Source: Krasilnikoviella flava
GTDB lineage: Bacteria; Actinomycetota; Actinomycetes; Actinomycetales; Cellulomonadaceae
Assembly (NCBI RefSeq): GCF_900167525.1
Contig: NZ_FUZQ01000006.1
Span: 348,020 to 412,019 of the forward strand
Direction: 5' to 3'
DNA length: 64,000 bases
The translations under genes were made by a program, and so were the position numbers. Each line of letters begins with the position of its first letter. Positions within the stretch are counted from its first letter, which is position 1. The notes under the pieces were generated by a model. It was not told the DNA's origin. It made no database searches and saw only the letters and a list, made by a program, of their open reading frames with translations. Positions 16,765 to 25,442 of the stretch are shown here, one piece after another.

Positions 16765-19068
16765 GCGCCCGACGCCGAACCTGCGGCCGCGCGCGGTGAC
16801 GAGCGCCGCCAGGGCGAGGCCGCCCAGCCCCCACAGCACGAGCAGGGTGACGCCCATCCCGAGGCCGCCGGCGGCCGGCACGACCACCGCCGTCAGGGCG
16901 TCGCGGGCGGCGCCGACCGGCAGCGCGTCGACCAGCCCCTGGAGCAGGGTGGGCACGGTCGCGACGATCCCGGTCGCGATGAGCAGGACGGCGATCAGCA
17001 GGCTGATGCCGCGTCCCAGGTTGCCGAGCCAGCCCAGGAAGCCCTGGTGCACGGCGACGAACGCCACGGACGCGACCGCGCCGACGATGATCGACCCGAA
17101 CCACCCCCCGACGTCGAGGTTCTCCACCGCCGCGAGGACCACGCCCACCAGGGCGCCCGTGCCCGCGCCGACGGCGGCCGGCAGGGCGAAGGCCTGCAGC
17201 GCCAGCCGCACCGAGTCGCGCGTCGAGCCCAGGGCCCGCGCGACCACCGGCGGGAACACCGTCAGGAGGGCCAGCGCCCCCAGCCACAGCGCCACGACCG
17301 CGAACAGCGGGCCCGAGGCGCCGGTGCTGATGCCGGACGCCGACGGCGCCGCGACCGGCTCCGCGACCACCGACGCGAGCGTCTTGCGCTCGTCGTCGGA
17401 GTACGTCGGGATCTGGTTCTTCGCGTCGTCGAGGCCGGAGGCCAGGTCGTCCGCGCCGGACGCGAGCTGGCCCACGCCGCCCGCCAGGTCGCCGGCCCCG
17501 GAGGCGATGCCCTCGGTGCCGGTCGCGAGCTGGGTCGCACCGGTCCCGAGCTCGCCCACGCCGGAGGCCAGCCCCTGCGTGCCCGTCGCGAGCTCGCCCG
17601 CGCCGCCCGCGAGGGTGGAGGCGCCGGTGCTCAGCGAGCCGAGGCCGTCGGCGAGGCCGCGTGCCCCCACCGCGAGGTCACCCGCGCCGGACGCCGTCTC
17701 CTCCATGCCGCCGGCCAGGCCGTCCGCGCCGTCCGCGAGGTCCGAGATCCCGGAGGCCAGGGCCGGTGTTCCCGCGGCGAGATCGCCGGTGCCCTGGGCG
17801 ACCCCGGTCGCGAGCTGGTCGAGCTGGCCGAGCTGCGTCGTCTGACCGTCGAGATCTTTCTGCGCCTTCGCGATGTCGGCGCACGCCTGCTTCGACTGGC
17901 CGGAGAGGGCCTGAGCCAGCTCGGCACGCTGCTCGGGCGTGAGCAGTTCGGCGATCTCCGGCGGAAGCAGCTCGCCCGCCGAGCCGTCGCACCCGAGCCG
18001 GTCGGAGAGGTCGGTCAGCGCGTCACCGGCCGTGTCGGCCGCGCCCGAGAGAGATGCGACCAGGTCGCCGACGCCCGTGGACAGCAGTGCGGCGTAGTCC
18101 GCGAGCTGCTGCGTCTGCTCGGGCATCGCGGAGACGCCGGGCTTCTTGGGGGTGCCGTCGTACAGCAGCGCGAGGCCGTCGGCGAGGTCCCGGGCGCCGC
18201 CGGCCAGGCCCTGCGTGCCCGAGGCGAGGTCCTCGACCCCGCTCGCGATGCCGTCCGCGCCCGACGCGCTCTGCGAGACTCCGCCCGCGAGCTGGTCCGC
18301 GCCCCCGGCCAGGTCGCCGGCGCCCGACGCGAGCTGGTCCGCGCCGGTGCCGAGCTCCCCCACGCCGGAGGCGAGGTCGCCCGCGCCGTCCGCGACCTGG
18401 CCCGCGCCGTCCGCGAGCTGGTCGGCGCCGTCCTCCGTCTGGCCCGCGCCGTCGGCGAGCTGCACGGCGCCGTCCTGCGCCTGCCCGATGCCGTCGGACA
18501 GGTCGTTGAAGCCGACCAGCACGTTGTCCACGTACGTCTCGGTGAGCGTGCTCGACATGACGGACGTCGCGGTCGCGGCGACGACGCGGGCCAGCGCGTC
18601 GTCGGCCACGCGGCCGCCGGGCGGCGTGCTGACGTCGATGGTCGCCTGCCGCGCCTCGGACGGGTCGTCGTTCCCGTACGACGTGGCGGCCGCGGAGAAG
18701 CCCTCCGGGATCGTCACGACGGCGGCGTACGTGCCGTCGACCAGCCCGGCCTTCGCGGAGTCCTCGTCGGTGATCGTCCAGGCGAAGTTGGTGGCGTCGT
18801 CCGCGGGCTGCGCGGCCTTGGCGCCGTCGGCGGTCTCGCCGCCGCTGACCAGCCCGGACGCGAGCTGGCGGCCGAGCGGCACGGTCTGCCCCTGCACCTC
18901 GACCGGCTCGTCGAGGTTGACGATGGCGGCCGGCACCTGGTCGAGCCGGTCCTGCGGGTTCCACAGCGCGGCGAGCAGCAGCCCGAGCACCATGATCGGC
19001 AGCAGCGCGACGGCGGCGATGCGCCACGGGTTCCGTCGCACGGCGTTCTCGATGGTCGGGGCGGTCAT
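16750..19068 (-). CDS. YhgE/Pip family membrane protein with Ala/Gly heptad repeats
   Basis: A 772-aa protein of the YhgE/Pip (phage infection protein) type. One helix lies near residues 17-37 and five or six more fill the C-terminal 200 residues, like ABC-2 permeases. Between them is a large external part with two blocks (about 196-296 and 433-549) of seven-residue repeats of the form GADQLAS/GAGDLAG, which should form long helical rods. Members accompany MMPL transporters and type VII secretion loci. The ATG overlaps the MMPL stop by 4 bp, so the two are co-translated. The cargo is unknown. Confidence 0.85.
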   Translation of the reverse strand: MTAPTIENAVRRNPWRIAAVALLPIMVLGLLLAALWNPQDRLDQVPAAIVNLDEPVEVQGQTVPLGRQLASGLVSGGETADGAKAAQPADDATNFAWTITDEDSAKAGLVDGTYAAVVTIPEGFSAAATSYGNDDPSEARQATIDVSTPPGGRVADDALARVVAATATSVMSSTLTETYVDNVLVGFNDLSDGIGQAQDGAVQLADGAGQTEDGADQLADGAGQVADGAGDLASGVGELGTGADQLASGAGDLAGGADQLAGGVSQSASGADGIASGVEDLASGTQGLAGGARDLADGLALLYDGTPKKPGVSAMPEQTQQLADYAALLSTGVGDLVASLSGAADTAGDALTDLSDRLGCDGSAGELLPPEIAELLTPEQRAELAQALSGQSKQACADIAKAQKDLDGQTTQLGQLDQLATGVAQGTGDLAAGTPALASGISDLADGADGLAGGMEETASGAGDLAVGARGLADGLGSLSTGASTLAGGAGELATGTQGLASGVGELGTGATQLATGTEGIASGAGDLAGGVGQLASGADDLASGLDDAKNQIPTYSDDERKTLASVVAEPVAAPSASGISTGASGPLFAVVALWLGALALLTVFPPVVARALGSTRDSVRLALQAFALPAAVGAGTGALVGVVLAAVENLDVGGWFGSIIVGAVASVAFVAVHQGFLGWLGNLGRGISLLIAVLLIATGIVATVPTLLQGLVDALPVGAARDALTAVVVPAAGGLGMGVTLLVLWGLGGLALAALVTARGRRFGVGRLLRA

Positions 19069-21983
19069 GCCCGCACCTCCTGCATCTGGGTGTCCTCATC
19101 GTTCGAACCGCCGGTCGAGCTCGTCGAGACCGCGTCCTGGGTCTCGACGGGCTCGACCACCGGGGCCTGGTTCGCGACCGGCGGGGCCGGCGGCGGCACC
19201 TCCGCCCCGGTGAGCGCGCTGGGCGCGCCCCAACCGGCGCCGACGTCCAGCACGGCGACCTCCCGGCCGGTGCCGTCGTCGAGCAGGTCCGTCGCGGCGA
19301 CGCCGCTGGCACCCAGCAGCACGGCCGTCCCTCCGCGCTGCGCCCGGGCGAGGGCGGCGGCGAGCGCCTCCCGGGCCGGGCGGTCGGCGACGGCGTCGGT
19401 GCGGTCCACGACCACGACCTGCGCACCGTCGCGCACGGCGGCGTCGACGACGGCGGCCGGCCGGCCGTGCTCCGCGAGCGCGTCGACGACGGCGACGCGA
19501 CCGCGCACCGTCATCGCGCGCTCCGGCAGCACGAGGCCGGTCACCTTGACGGCGCCCGCGTCGGGCGCCATCCGCCCGGCGAGGGCGAGCAGGAGCGCCG
19601 AGACCGGGGCCGCGGCGTCGCCGTGCACGCAGAGCGCGCCGCCCTCGGGCACACGCACGCTCACCGGCCCGACGACCGGCACGTCGGAGCCCTCCGGCCC
19701 GGCGACCTCGAGGTCGCGCGCGGCGACCGCGTCCTTCGCGTCCGGCTCCGGCCACGACGCGAGGCGCAGCTCCTTGGTGAGACCCTCGCCCTCGACGTCG
19801 AACGTGGGCAGGATGCGGTCGAGCCAGCGCGGCATGTGCCAGGCCCGCTCCCCGAGCAGGGCGAGCACCGCCGGCACGAGCGTCATCCGCACGACGAACG
19901 CGTCCACCAGCACGCCGACCGCGAGGCCGAGCGCGATGGGTTTGAGCGTCATGTCGCCCTCGGGCACGAAGGCGACGAAGACGGCGAACATGATGACGGC
20001 GGCGGCGGTGACGACCTTGGCCGAACCGAGGAAGCCGGTGCGCACCGCGCGCCGGGCATCACCGCCGTGCACGTAGTCCTCCCGGATGCGGGAGACCAGG
20101 AAGACCTCGTAGTCCATCGCCAGGCCGAACAGCACACCCATGAGGATGATCGGCATGAAGCTGATGACGGGGCCCAGCTTGGTGACGTTGAGGGCGTCGG
20201 CGAGGACGCCGTTCTCGAACACGAGGGTGACGACCCCGAAGGCCGCCCCGACGGACAGCAGGTAGCCGAGCGAGGCCTTGACCGGCACCCAGATCGAGCG
20301 GAACACCATCGTCAGCAGCACCAGCGACAGGCCGACCACGACGAGGGCGAACGGGAGCAGCGCCGCGCCGAGCTTGTCGGAGACGTCGATGCCCACGGCC
20401 GCGAAGCCGGTGACGGACAGGTCGACGCCGTACGTGTCGAGGTAGTGGTCGTGCTGGTCCCGGATCTCGTTGACCAGGTCCTTGGTCTCCTGCGAGGTGG
20501 GCCCGCCCTCGGGGACCACCTGGATGATGCCGGTGTCGGCCGACGGGTTCGGGGTGGACAGCGGGACGTCGGCGACACCGGGCAGGTCACCGATCTCGTC
20601 GCCGAGCTCGTCCATGAGCTTCACCGGGTCGTTGCTGGTGACGATCGAGCCGGTGACGATCAGCGGGCCGTTGAAGCCCTCGCCGAACTCCTCGCCCACC
20701 AGGTCGTACGTGACGCGGGCGCTGTTGTCCTCCGGCAGGGTGCCCGCGTCCGGCAGGGCGAGGCGGAGGTTCGTGGCCGGCCACGCGAGGGCGGCGATGG
20801 CGCCCACGATCAGCACGATCGTCAGGACGGGGAAGCGCGTGGCGCCACGCACCCAGCCGTCGAAGAACCGGTTGTGGTGGGCGCCGTCGGCCGGCCCCGC
20901 GGCGGCCCGTGCCGCGGCGCGCCGGGCCTTGCCCTTCGGCTTGCGCGCCGCCCTGGGGGCGCGGGGCCGCAGCCGCTCGCCGGAGAAGGACAGCAGCGCG
21001 GGGAGCAGCGTGAGGGAGATGAGCACGGCGATACCGACCGCCACCGCGGCGGCGATGCCCATGACGGTGAGGAACGGGATGCCGGCGACGCCGAGGCCCA
21101 CCAGCGCGATCATCACCGTGAGGCCCGCGAAGATGACCGCCGAGCCGGCCGTCGCGACGGCGCGCGCGATCGACTCGTCCACCTCGAGCCCCGCGGCGAG
21201 CTGTTCGCGGTGCCGGGACACGATGAACAGCGCGTAGTCGATGCCCACCGCGAGGCCGAGCATGAGGCCGAGCATCGGCGTCGTGGAGTTGATCGGACCG
21301 AACACGGTGGCCGCGAGCAGCAGGAGCATGGACACGCCCACGCCCATGAGCGCGTTGATCAGCGGCAGCCCGGCCGCCACGAACGAGCCGAGCGTGATGA
21401 TGAGGACGACGAGCGCGACGACGACACCGATCGCCTCGATGATGCTCAGGGCCGGGAACTCGACGCTGAACAGCTCACCGCCCAGGCTGGCCTGCGAGCC
21501 GGCCGGCAGCGCGGCGGCGAGGTCGTCGCTCGCGGTGTGCAGCGCGTCCTTGGTGTCCTCGGTGATGACGGACTGGTCGCCGTCGAGCTGGATCGTCAGG
21601 AGCGTGGCCGTGTCGTCGTCGTTGACCGACGCGGCCATCTGGTCGTCGTACGGCGATGTCACTGCGGCGACCTGGTCGAGCTCCCCGATGTCGTCGACGG
21701 CGTCCTCGACGGGGCCGCGCACCGCGTCGTCCTCGATCGTGGAGCCGTCGGGCGCGACGACGATGATCTGCGCGGAGGAGCCGCTGACCTGCGGGAACGT
21801 GGCGGACAGGCTGTCGAGCGCGTCCTGCGACTCGGTGCCCGGGATCGTCACGGAGTTGTCGAAGCCCTGGTAGAGCAGTCCGGCCGCGCCGCCGACCACG
21901 GCGAGCACCAGCAACCAGCCGATGACGACGAGCCGCCGGGCCCGGGCGGCCCAGCGGCCGAGGGAGTACAGGACGGAGGACAC
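19065..21983 (-). CDS. MMPL (RND superfamily) transporter with a degenerate ABC-ATPase-like C-terminal domain
   Basis: A 972-aa protein. Residues 1-~735 are a standard MMPL exporter with about 12 helices: RRLVVIGWLLVLAVVGG at the N-terminus, DYALFIVSRHREQL near 250, and the second-half motif MDYEVFLVSRIREDYVHG. Residues ~739-950 (19770-19130) look like an ABC nucleotide-binding domain that has lost its P-loop: VHGDAAAPVSALLLALAG (786-803) stands where GxxGxGKS-T should be, and AQVVVVDRTD (854-863) resembles Walker B. The last residues come from an inverted repeat. GTG at 21983 follows GGGAGA; the open frame upstream to 22301 runs through the operators and is not coding. A TetR gene is divergent. 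Confidence 0.87.
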   Translation of the reverse strand: MSSVLYSLGRWAARARRLVVIGWLLVLAVVGGAAGLLYQGFDNSVTIPGTESQDALDSLSATFPQVSGSSAQIIVVAPDGSTIEDDAVRGPVEDAVDDIGELDQVAAVTSPYDDQMAASVNDDDTATLLTIQLDGDQSVITEDTKDALHTASDDLAAALPAGSQASLGGELFSVEFPALSIIEAIGVVVALVVLIITLGSFVAAGLPLINALMGVGVSMLLLLAATVFGPINSTTPMLGLMLGLAVGIDYALFIVSRHREQLAAGLEVDESIARAVATAGSAVIFAGLTVMIALVGLGVAGIPFLTVMGIAAAVAVGIAVLISLTLLPALLSFSGERLRPRAPRAARKPKGKARRAAARAAAGPADGAHHNRFFDGWVRGATRFPVLTIVLIVGAIAALAWPATNLRLALPDAGTLPEDNSARVTYDLVGEEFGEGFNGPLIVTGSIVTSNDPVKLMDELGDEIGDLPGVADVPLSTPNPSADTGIIQVVPEGGPTSQETKDLVNEIRDQHDHYLDTYGVDLSVTGFAAVGIDVSDKLGAALLPFALVVVGLSLVLLTMVFRSIWVPVKASLGYLLSVGAAFGVVTLVFENGVLADALNVTKLGPVISFMPIILMGVLFGLAMDYEVFLVSRIREDYVHGGDARRAVRTGFLGSAKVVTAAAVIMFAVFVAFVPEGDMTLKPIALGLAVGVLVDAFVVRMTLVPAVLALLGERAWHMPRWLDRILPTFDVEGEGLTKELRLASWPEPDAKDAVAARDLEVAGPEGSDVPVVGPVSVRVPEGGALCVHGDAAAPVSALLLALAGRMAPDAGAVKVTGLVLPERAMTVRGRVAVVDALAEHGRPAAVVDAAVRDGAQVVVVDRTDAVADRPAREALAAALARAQRGGTAVLLGASGVAATDLLDDGTGREVAVLDVGAGWGAPSALTGAEVPPPAPPVANQAPVVEPVETQDAVSTSSTGGSNDEDTQMQEVRA
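19113..19158. repeat. Inverted repeat embedded in the MMPL 3' coding region
   Basis: Arms 19113-19131 and 19140-19158 are reverse complements at 18 of 19 positions around an 8-base spacer. They resemble the intergenic palindrome at 6571-6610 (GGTYGAGC...TCGAGACC ends). In the MMPL frame they encode PVVEPVETQDAVSTSSTGG, a low-complexity tail. Confidence 0.75.
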
Positions 21984-22014
21984 AGGCTCTCCCGGGACGA
22001 CGGTGCAGGGGTTC

Positions 22015-22055
22015 GATACGGCACTGTATCCGATGCACGAACGTATCCGATACGT
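22015..22055. promoter_or_regulatory. TetR operators between MMPL and TetR genes
   Basis: Two palindromes built of the same half-site lie 11 bases apart: GATAC-6 bases-GTATC (22015-22030) and the perfect ACGTATCCGATACGT (22041-22055). They lie between the divergent starts at 21983 and 22135. The TetR protein encoded next door is the likely binder and would control both its own gene and the MMPL-YhgE pair. Confidence 0.75.
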
Positions 22056-22134
22056 CTCTGTATTGGCTAGAGTGGGCCCGGCCGGGCGCGGCGCCCGCAC
22101 CGGGCCGGTACCGGCAGCATCCCGAGGAGGACCC

Positions 22135-22797
22135 CTGACCACCGAGAGCGCGACTCCCGACGAGGCTACGGTCGTCTCCGGCCGCTCGCCCCGCCGCGAG
22201 CGCACCCGCGAGCGCCTGCTCGACGCCGCCTTCGAGGTGTTCGCCCAGGTGGGCGTGCAGGCTGCGTCGATCGAGGCCGTCTGCGAGGCCGCCGGGTTCA
22301 CCCGCGGCGCGTTCTACTCGAACTTCGCGAGCAAGGAAGAGCTGTTCCTCGCGCTCACCGAGCGCGAGGCCCGCGGCCACCTCGGCGCCCTCGAGCATGC
22401 GGTCACCACGGTGGACCCCGCGGCCCTGCAGACGCCCGAGGGGTTCCGCGCCACCGTGCGCGAGGTCATCGCCTCGGTGCTGCCCGACCAGGCAGCCAAG
22501 GCCTCGTGGTGCGTGATGGAGCTCGAGTTCGAGCTCCTCGCCCTGCGCGACCCGCAGGTCGCGCAGCGCTACGTGGACCAGCAGCACCAGCTGCGCGAGG
22601 AGATGATCGCCGCGCTGAACCGCGTCATGGCCGCCCTCGGCCTGCGGTTCGCGATCGACGAGCGCGTCGCCATCGACCTGCTGCTGGGCGCCCACGAGGC
22701 CGGGCAGCGCGCCGCGATGCTCCCCGCCGCCGGCACCCGCCGCGACGCCAGCGCCATGCTCGAGGTCCTCGTGGACCTCATCGTCACCCCCGCCTGA
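22135..22797 (+). CDS. TetR/AcrR family regulator, apparent CTG start
   Basis: A ~220-aa repressor. The HTH lies at residues ~20-65 with SIEAVCEAAGFTRGAFYSNF at its core, then a helical ligand domain. A full AGGAGG (22125-22130) lies 4 bases before a CTG at 22135, and no ATG, GTG or TTG in this frame fits between it and the HTH. The in-frame ATG at 22033 would place the operators inside the gene and has no ribosome site. Two palindromic operators lie just upstream. It is divergent from the MMPL-YhgE operon, its likely target. Confidence 0.85.
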   Translation: MTTESATPDEATVVSGRSPRRERTRERLLDAAFEVFAQVGVQAASIEAVCEAAGFTRGAFYSNFASKEELFLALTEREARGHLGALEHAVTTVDPAALQTPEGFRATVREVIASVLPDQAAKASWCVMELEFELLALRDPQVAQRYVDQQHQLREEMIAALNRVMAALGLRFAIDERVAIDLLLGAHEAGQRAAMLPAAGTRRDASAMLEVLVDLIVTPA

Positions 22798-23089
22798 CCA
22801 CGGCCGCGGCGAGACCGGCGAGCTCGAGGTCGACGTACCGCCGTGCGGTCGCCCCGGTCCAGCGCCACAGGAGGCCGGCGAGGGCGCCGTCCTGCCGGAT
22901 CGACAGCGTCACCTCGCTCCGCCGGTCGTCGAGCGCCCGTACCTCGTGCCGGCCTCGCGTGCGCACGCCCGGGGCGCGGCTGGTCCAGGCGAACACGTCC
23001 GGGGCCTGCCACTCGTCGACCACCCACGTCGCCGGCGGCAGCGACGGCTGCCGGATCCGCACGCGCGACCCGAGGCCCATGTCTCCCAC
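22784..23089 (-). CDS. N-terminally truncated SRPBCC (polyketide cyclase-like) protein
   Basis: A frame of up to 101 aa (GTG 23089; ATG 23080). The text GSRVRIRQPSLPPATWVV, then APGVRTRGRHEVRAL, matches the second half of small START/SRPBCC proteins, which are usually about 145 aa. The first ~45 residues (helix plus first strands) are missing, and the region upstream is occupied by the peptidase gene's stop. The ligand cavity cannot be complete. It is either a remnant or a minimal variant. It overlaps the TetR 3' end by 14 bp. Confidence 0.6.
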   Translation of the reverse strand: MGDMGLGSRVRIRQPSLPPATWVVDEWQAPDVFAWTSRAPGVRTRGRHEVRALDDRRSEVTLSIRQDGALAGLLWRWTGATARRYVDLELAGLAAAVVRRG

Positions 23090-23114
23090 GGTACCCAGAC
23101 GGGTGCCGCCGGCC

Positions 23115-25244
23115 TCAGAGGTAGGCGGGCAGCTCCGGCTCGGCGTCCAGCACGTGCTCGCCCAGGTACGCCAGCACCACCTGGTACCAGACCTTGGCGT
23201 GCTGGGGCGCGAGCACCCAGTGGTTCTCGTCGGGGAAGTAGAGGAAGCGGTGCACGGTGCTGCCGTCGTCGGCGGCGGGCAGGCCGGACTCCGTGAGCAG
23301 GTCGCGCCACAGCCGCAGGCCCTCGCCGATCGGCACGCGGTAGTCCTTGTCGCCGTGGATCACGAGCATCGGGGTGCGGATGTCGGCGACGAACCGGTGC
23401 GGGCTGTTCGCCTCCGCCATCTCGGGGGTCATCTCGCGGGCCCAGTAGTAGGCGTGGTCGGTGGTGGGGCCGAACTGGTCGAGCGCCCACAGGCTGGCGT
23501 GGGTGACGATCGCGCGGAAGCGGTCGGTGTGGCCGGCCACCCAGTTGGCCATGTACCCGCCGAACGACCCGCCCATGGCGGCGGTGCGCGTCGCGTCGAC
23601 CTCCGGCAGGGCCTCGACCGCGTCGGTGATCGCCATGAGGTCGGTGAACGGAGCGCCGCCCCACGCGCCCCAGCCGCGCTGCACGAAGTCCTGGCCGTAC
23701 CCGGTCGACAGGGCCGGGTCGGGCAGCAGGACGGCGTATCCGCGGGCCACCATCAGCCACGGGTTCCAGCGCCAGCTCCAGGCGCTCCAGGTGCTCAGCG
23801 GGCCGCCGTGGATCCACAGCAGCAGCGGCGCGGGGGCGTCCGCCGCGGCGGTCCCGGGCAGCGCCAGCCAGGCGCGCACGCGCGCGCCGTCCGCCGTCGT
23901 CGTCTCGACCTCGGTGAGCGTGCCGGGCAGCGCGGGGGCGGGCGAGGGGCCGCGCAGCGCGTCGGCGGCCACGGGGGTGCGCTCGCCCGCGGCGCCGGTC
24001 GCCGCGAACGCCGCCAGGTCGATGCGCACGGGCTCAGACGGCGCGGCGTAGCTGGTGCGCAGCGCGTACAGCGCCGACCCGTCGGGCGCGACGCGCACGT
24101 CGGTGAATGTCGCGTCGTCCGCCGTGACCCGCTCCACCGTGACGGGCTCCTGCCCGCCGGGGCCGTCCGCGCCGAAGGTCAGCAGGAACACCGGGCCGCG
24201 GCCGTCCTCGTCCGCCGTCACGACCAGCCCGGAGCCGTCGGGCAGCCACACGACCGACGTCGGCCAGCGGTCCCAGTCGTCGGCGAGGATCTCGGGGTCG
24301 GCGTCGGGGCTGTCGAGAGAGACGAGGCCGAGCCGCACCACCGGCGACTGCTCGGGCGTCGTGATCGTCTCGGACACGTAGGCGACCCACCGCCCGTCCG
24401 CGGAGACCGCGGGGGCGAAGGCGTCCGCGTCGGGGTCGTCCACCAGTGCCCGGCTCTCCCCGGTCGCCGTGTCGATCGCGACCAGGGTGCCGCGCTGCGC
24501 CGCCCCCAGGTCGGCCACGTTCCACGTCGTGACGAGCGTGGTGCCGTCGGGCGTCAGGTCGACCTCGTGCTCGTCGAGCTGGCGGCCCGGACCGGTCAGC
24601 TGACGCAGCGTCAGACGACCCTCCCCGCCGGCCGAGCCCGTCGTGACCTCGCCCGCGCCGAGGGAGCCCACGAACCGCCGGTCCTCGTCCGGGCCCAGGT
24701 CGTGGTCCCAGTGCCGCACCGGGTACCCGGCGTGCAGGATGGCGGAGAGCTTGCGGTCGGTGCGGTCCTGGCGCAGCTTCTCGTCCTCGGCGAGACCCGC
24801 CGCGCCGGGGAGCACCGGCGCTGCGACGGACACGACGTCGGCCGCGCGGGCCGCGACCACCCCGCCGATCCCGCCGGGCGCCGTCGCCACGACCCGCGCC
24901 TCGCCGCCGTCCGCGGGCAACAGCCACAGCGCCGTCCTCGGCTCCTCGGCGTCCTTGTCCGCGTCCGGGTCCGGCCGGGCGGACGTGAACAGGACGTCGC
25001 CCGACGCCGCGAAGACCGCCGACGACTCGCCCTTGCGGCTGCGCGTGAGGCGGCGCGCCGGGGCCACGCCGGTCGGGTCGACCTCCCACACGGCCGTCGT
25101 CCAGCCGGTGCGCTTCGCGTCGAGCGTCTGGACGGTGGTCACGAGGCGCATGCCGTCCGGGCTGAGCGCGAGCCCGCCGACGCGAGGAAGCTCCAGGTAG
25201 CGGTCGAGGTCGTGGAAGGGCGTGGGGGCGTCGTCCTGGGTCAC
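23115..25244 (-). CDS. S9 family peptidase (acylaminoacyl/prolyl oligopeptidase type)
   Basis: A 709-aa cytosolic serine peptidase. The N-terminal ~430 residues form a beta-propeller that limits access to oligopeptides. The alpha/beta-hydrolase domain carries the catalytic triad: S560 in GGSFGGYMANW, D634 in HGDKDYRVP, H675 in PDENHWVLAP. The oxyanion stretch LWIHGGPLSTWSAWSWRWN fits the family. A GTG at 25244 is the start. It is divergent from a FAD oxidoreductase. Peptide substrates are unknown. Confidence 0.9.
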   Translation of the reverse strand: MTQDDAPTPFHDLDRYLELPRVGGLALSPDGMRLVTTVQTLDAKRTGWTTAVWEVDPTGVAPARRLTRSRKGESSAVFAASGDVLFTSARPDPDADKDAEEPRTALWLLPADGGEARVVATAPGGIGGVVAARAADVVSVAAPVLPGAAGLAEDEKLRQDRTDRKLSAILHAGYPVRHWDHDLGPDEDRRFVGSLGAGEVTTGSAGGEGRLTLRQLTGPGRQLDEHEVDLTPDGTTLVTTWNVADLGAAQRGTLVAIDTATGESRALVDDPDADAFAPAVSADGRWVAYVSETITTPEQSPVVRLGLVSLDSPDADPEILADDWDRWPTSVVWLPDGSGLVVTADEDGRGPVFLLTFGADGPGGQEPVTVERVTADDATFTDVRVAPDGSALYALRTSYAAPSEPVRIDLAAFAATGAAGERTPVAADALRGPSPAPALPGTLTEVETTTADGARVRAWLALPGTAAADAPAPLLLWIHGGPLSTWSAWSWRWNPWLMVARGYAVLLPDPALSTGYGQDFVQRGWGAWGGAPFTDLMAITDAVEALPEVDATRTAAMGGSFGGYMANWVAGHTDRFRAIVTHASLWALDQFGPTTDHAYYWAREMTPEMAEANSPHRFVADIRTPMLVIHGDKDYRVPIGEGLRLWRDLLTESGLPAADDGSTVHRFLYFPDENHWVLAPQHAKVWYQVVLAYLGEHVLDAEPELPAYL

Positions 25245-25287
25245 GCGCCCGGTCTACCACAGCCCCTCGCCCCGCGCCGACCAGGCC

Positions 25288-25323
25288 GTTGTGCACCGAA
25301 TGGACGGCTATTCCGTGCACAAC
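25288..25323. promoter_or_regulatory. 36-bp dyad between divergent genes
   Basis: Arm GTTGTGCACCGAAT (25288-25301) pairs with ATTCCGTGCACAAC (25310-25323) at 13 of 14 positions over an 8-base spacer. It lies between the divergent peptidase (start 25244) and oxidoreductase (start 25443). As no gene ends here, a terminator role is unlikely for either; it could be an operator, a leader hairpin, or a dispersed repeat. Confidence 0.5.
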
Positions 25324-25442
25324 CGCCTGTTCGGCGCCCGGAGTGGGCGCACGGGGAACGCGGGATGAACGTTCGCTGAACTTGTTCGCGACGACGCCTC
25401 CTGCGGTTGAGCGGGCACGGCGCGATCGGGCACGGTCTGGTC

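Noticed and set aside
17420..18480. Repetitive DNA in two blocks
   Set aside because: It follows the codon pattern of the YhgE heptad repeats and is coding, not an independent repeat element.
21922..22134. N-terminal extension of the TetR gene from 21922 or 22033
   Set aside because: It would cover the promoter and both palindromic operators and has no ribosome site; the CTG at 22135 has a perfect one.
21984..22301. N-terminal extension of the MMPL gene to 22301
   Set aside because: It runs antisense through the TetR gene and the operators; GTG 21983 has a ribosome site and precedes the first helix.
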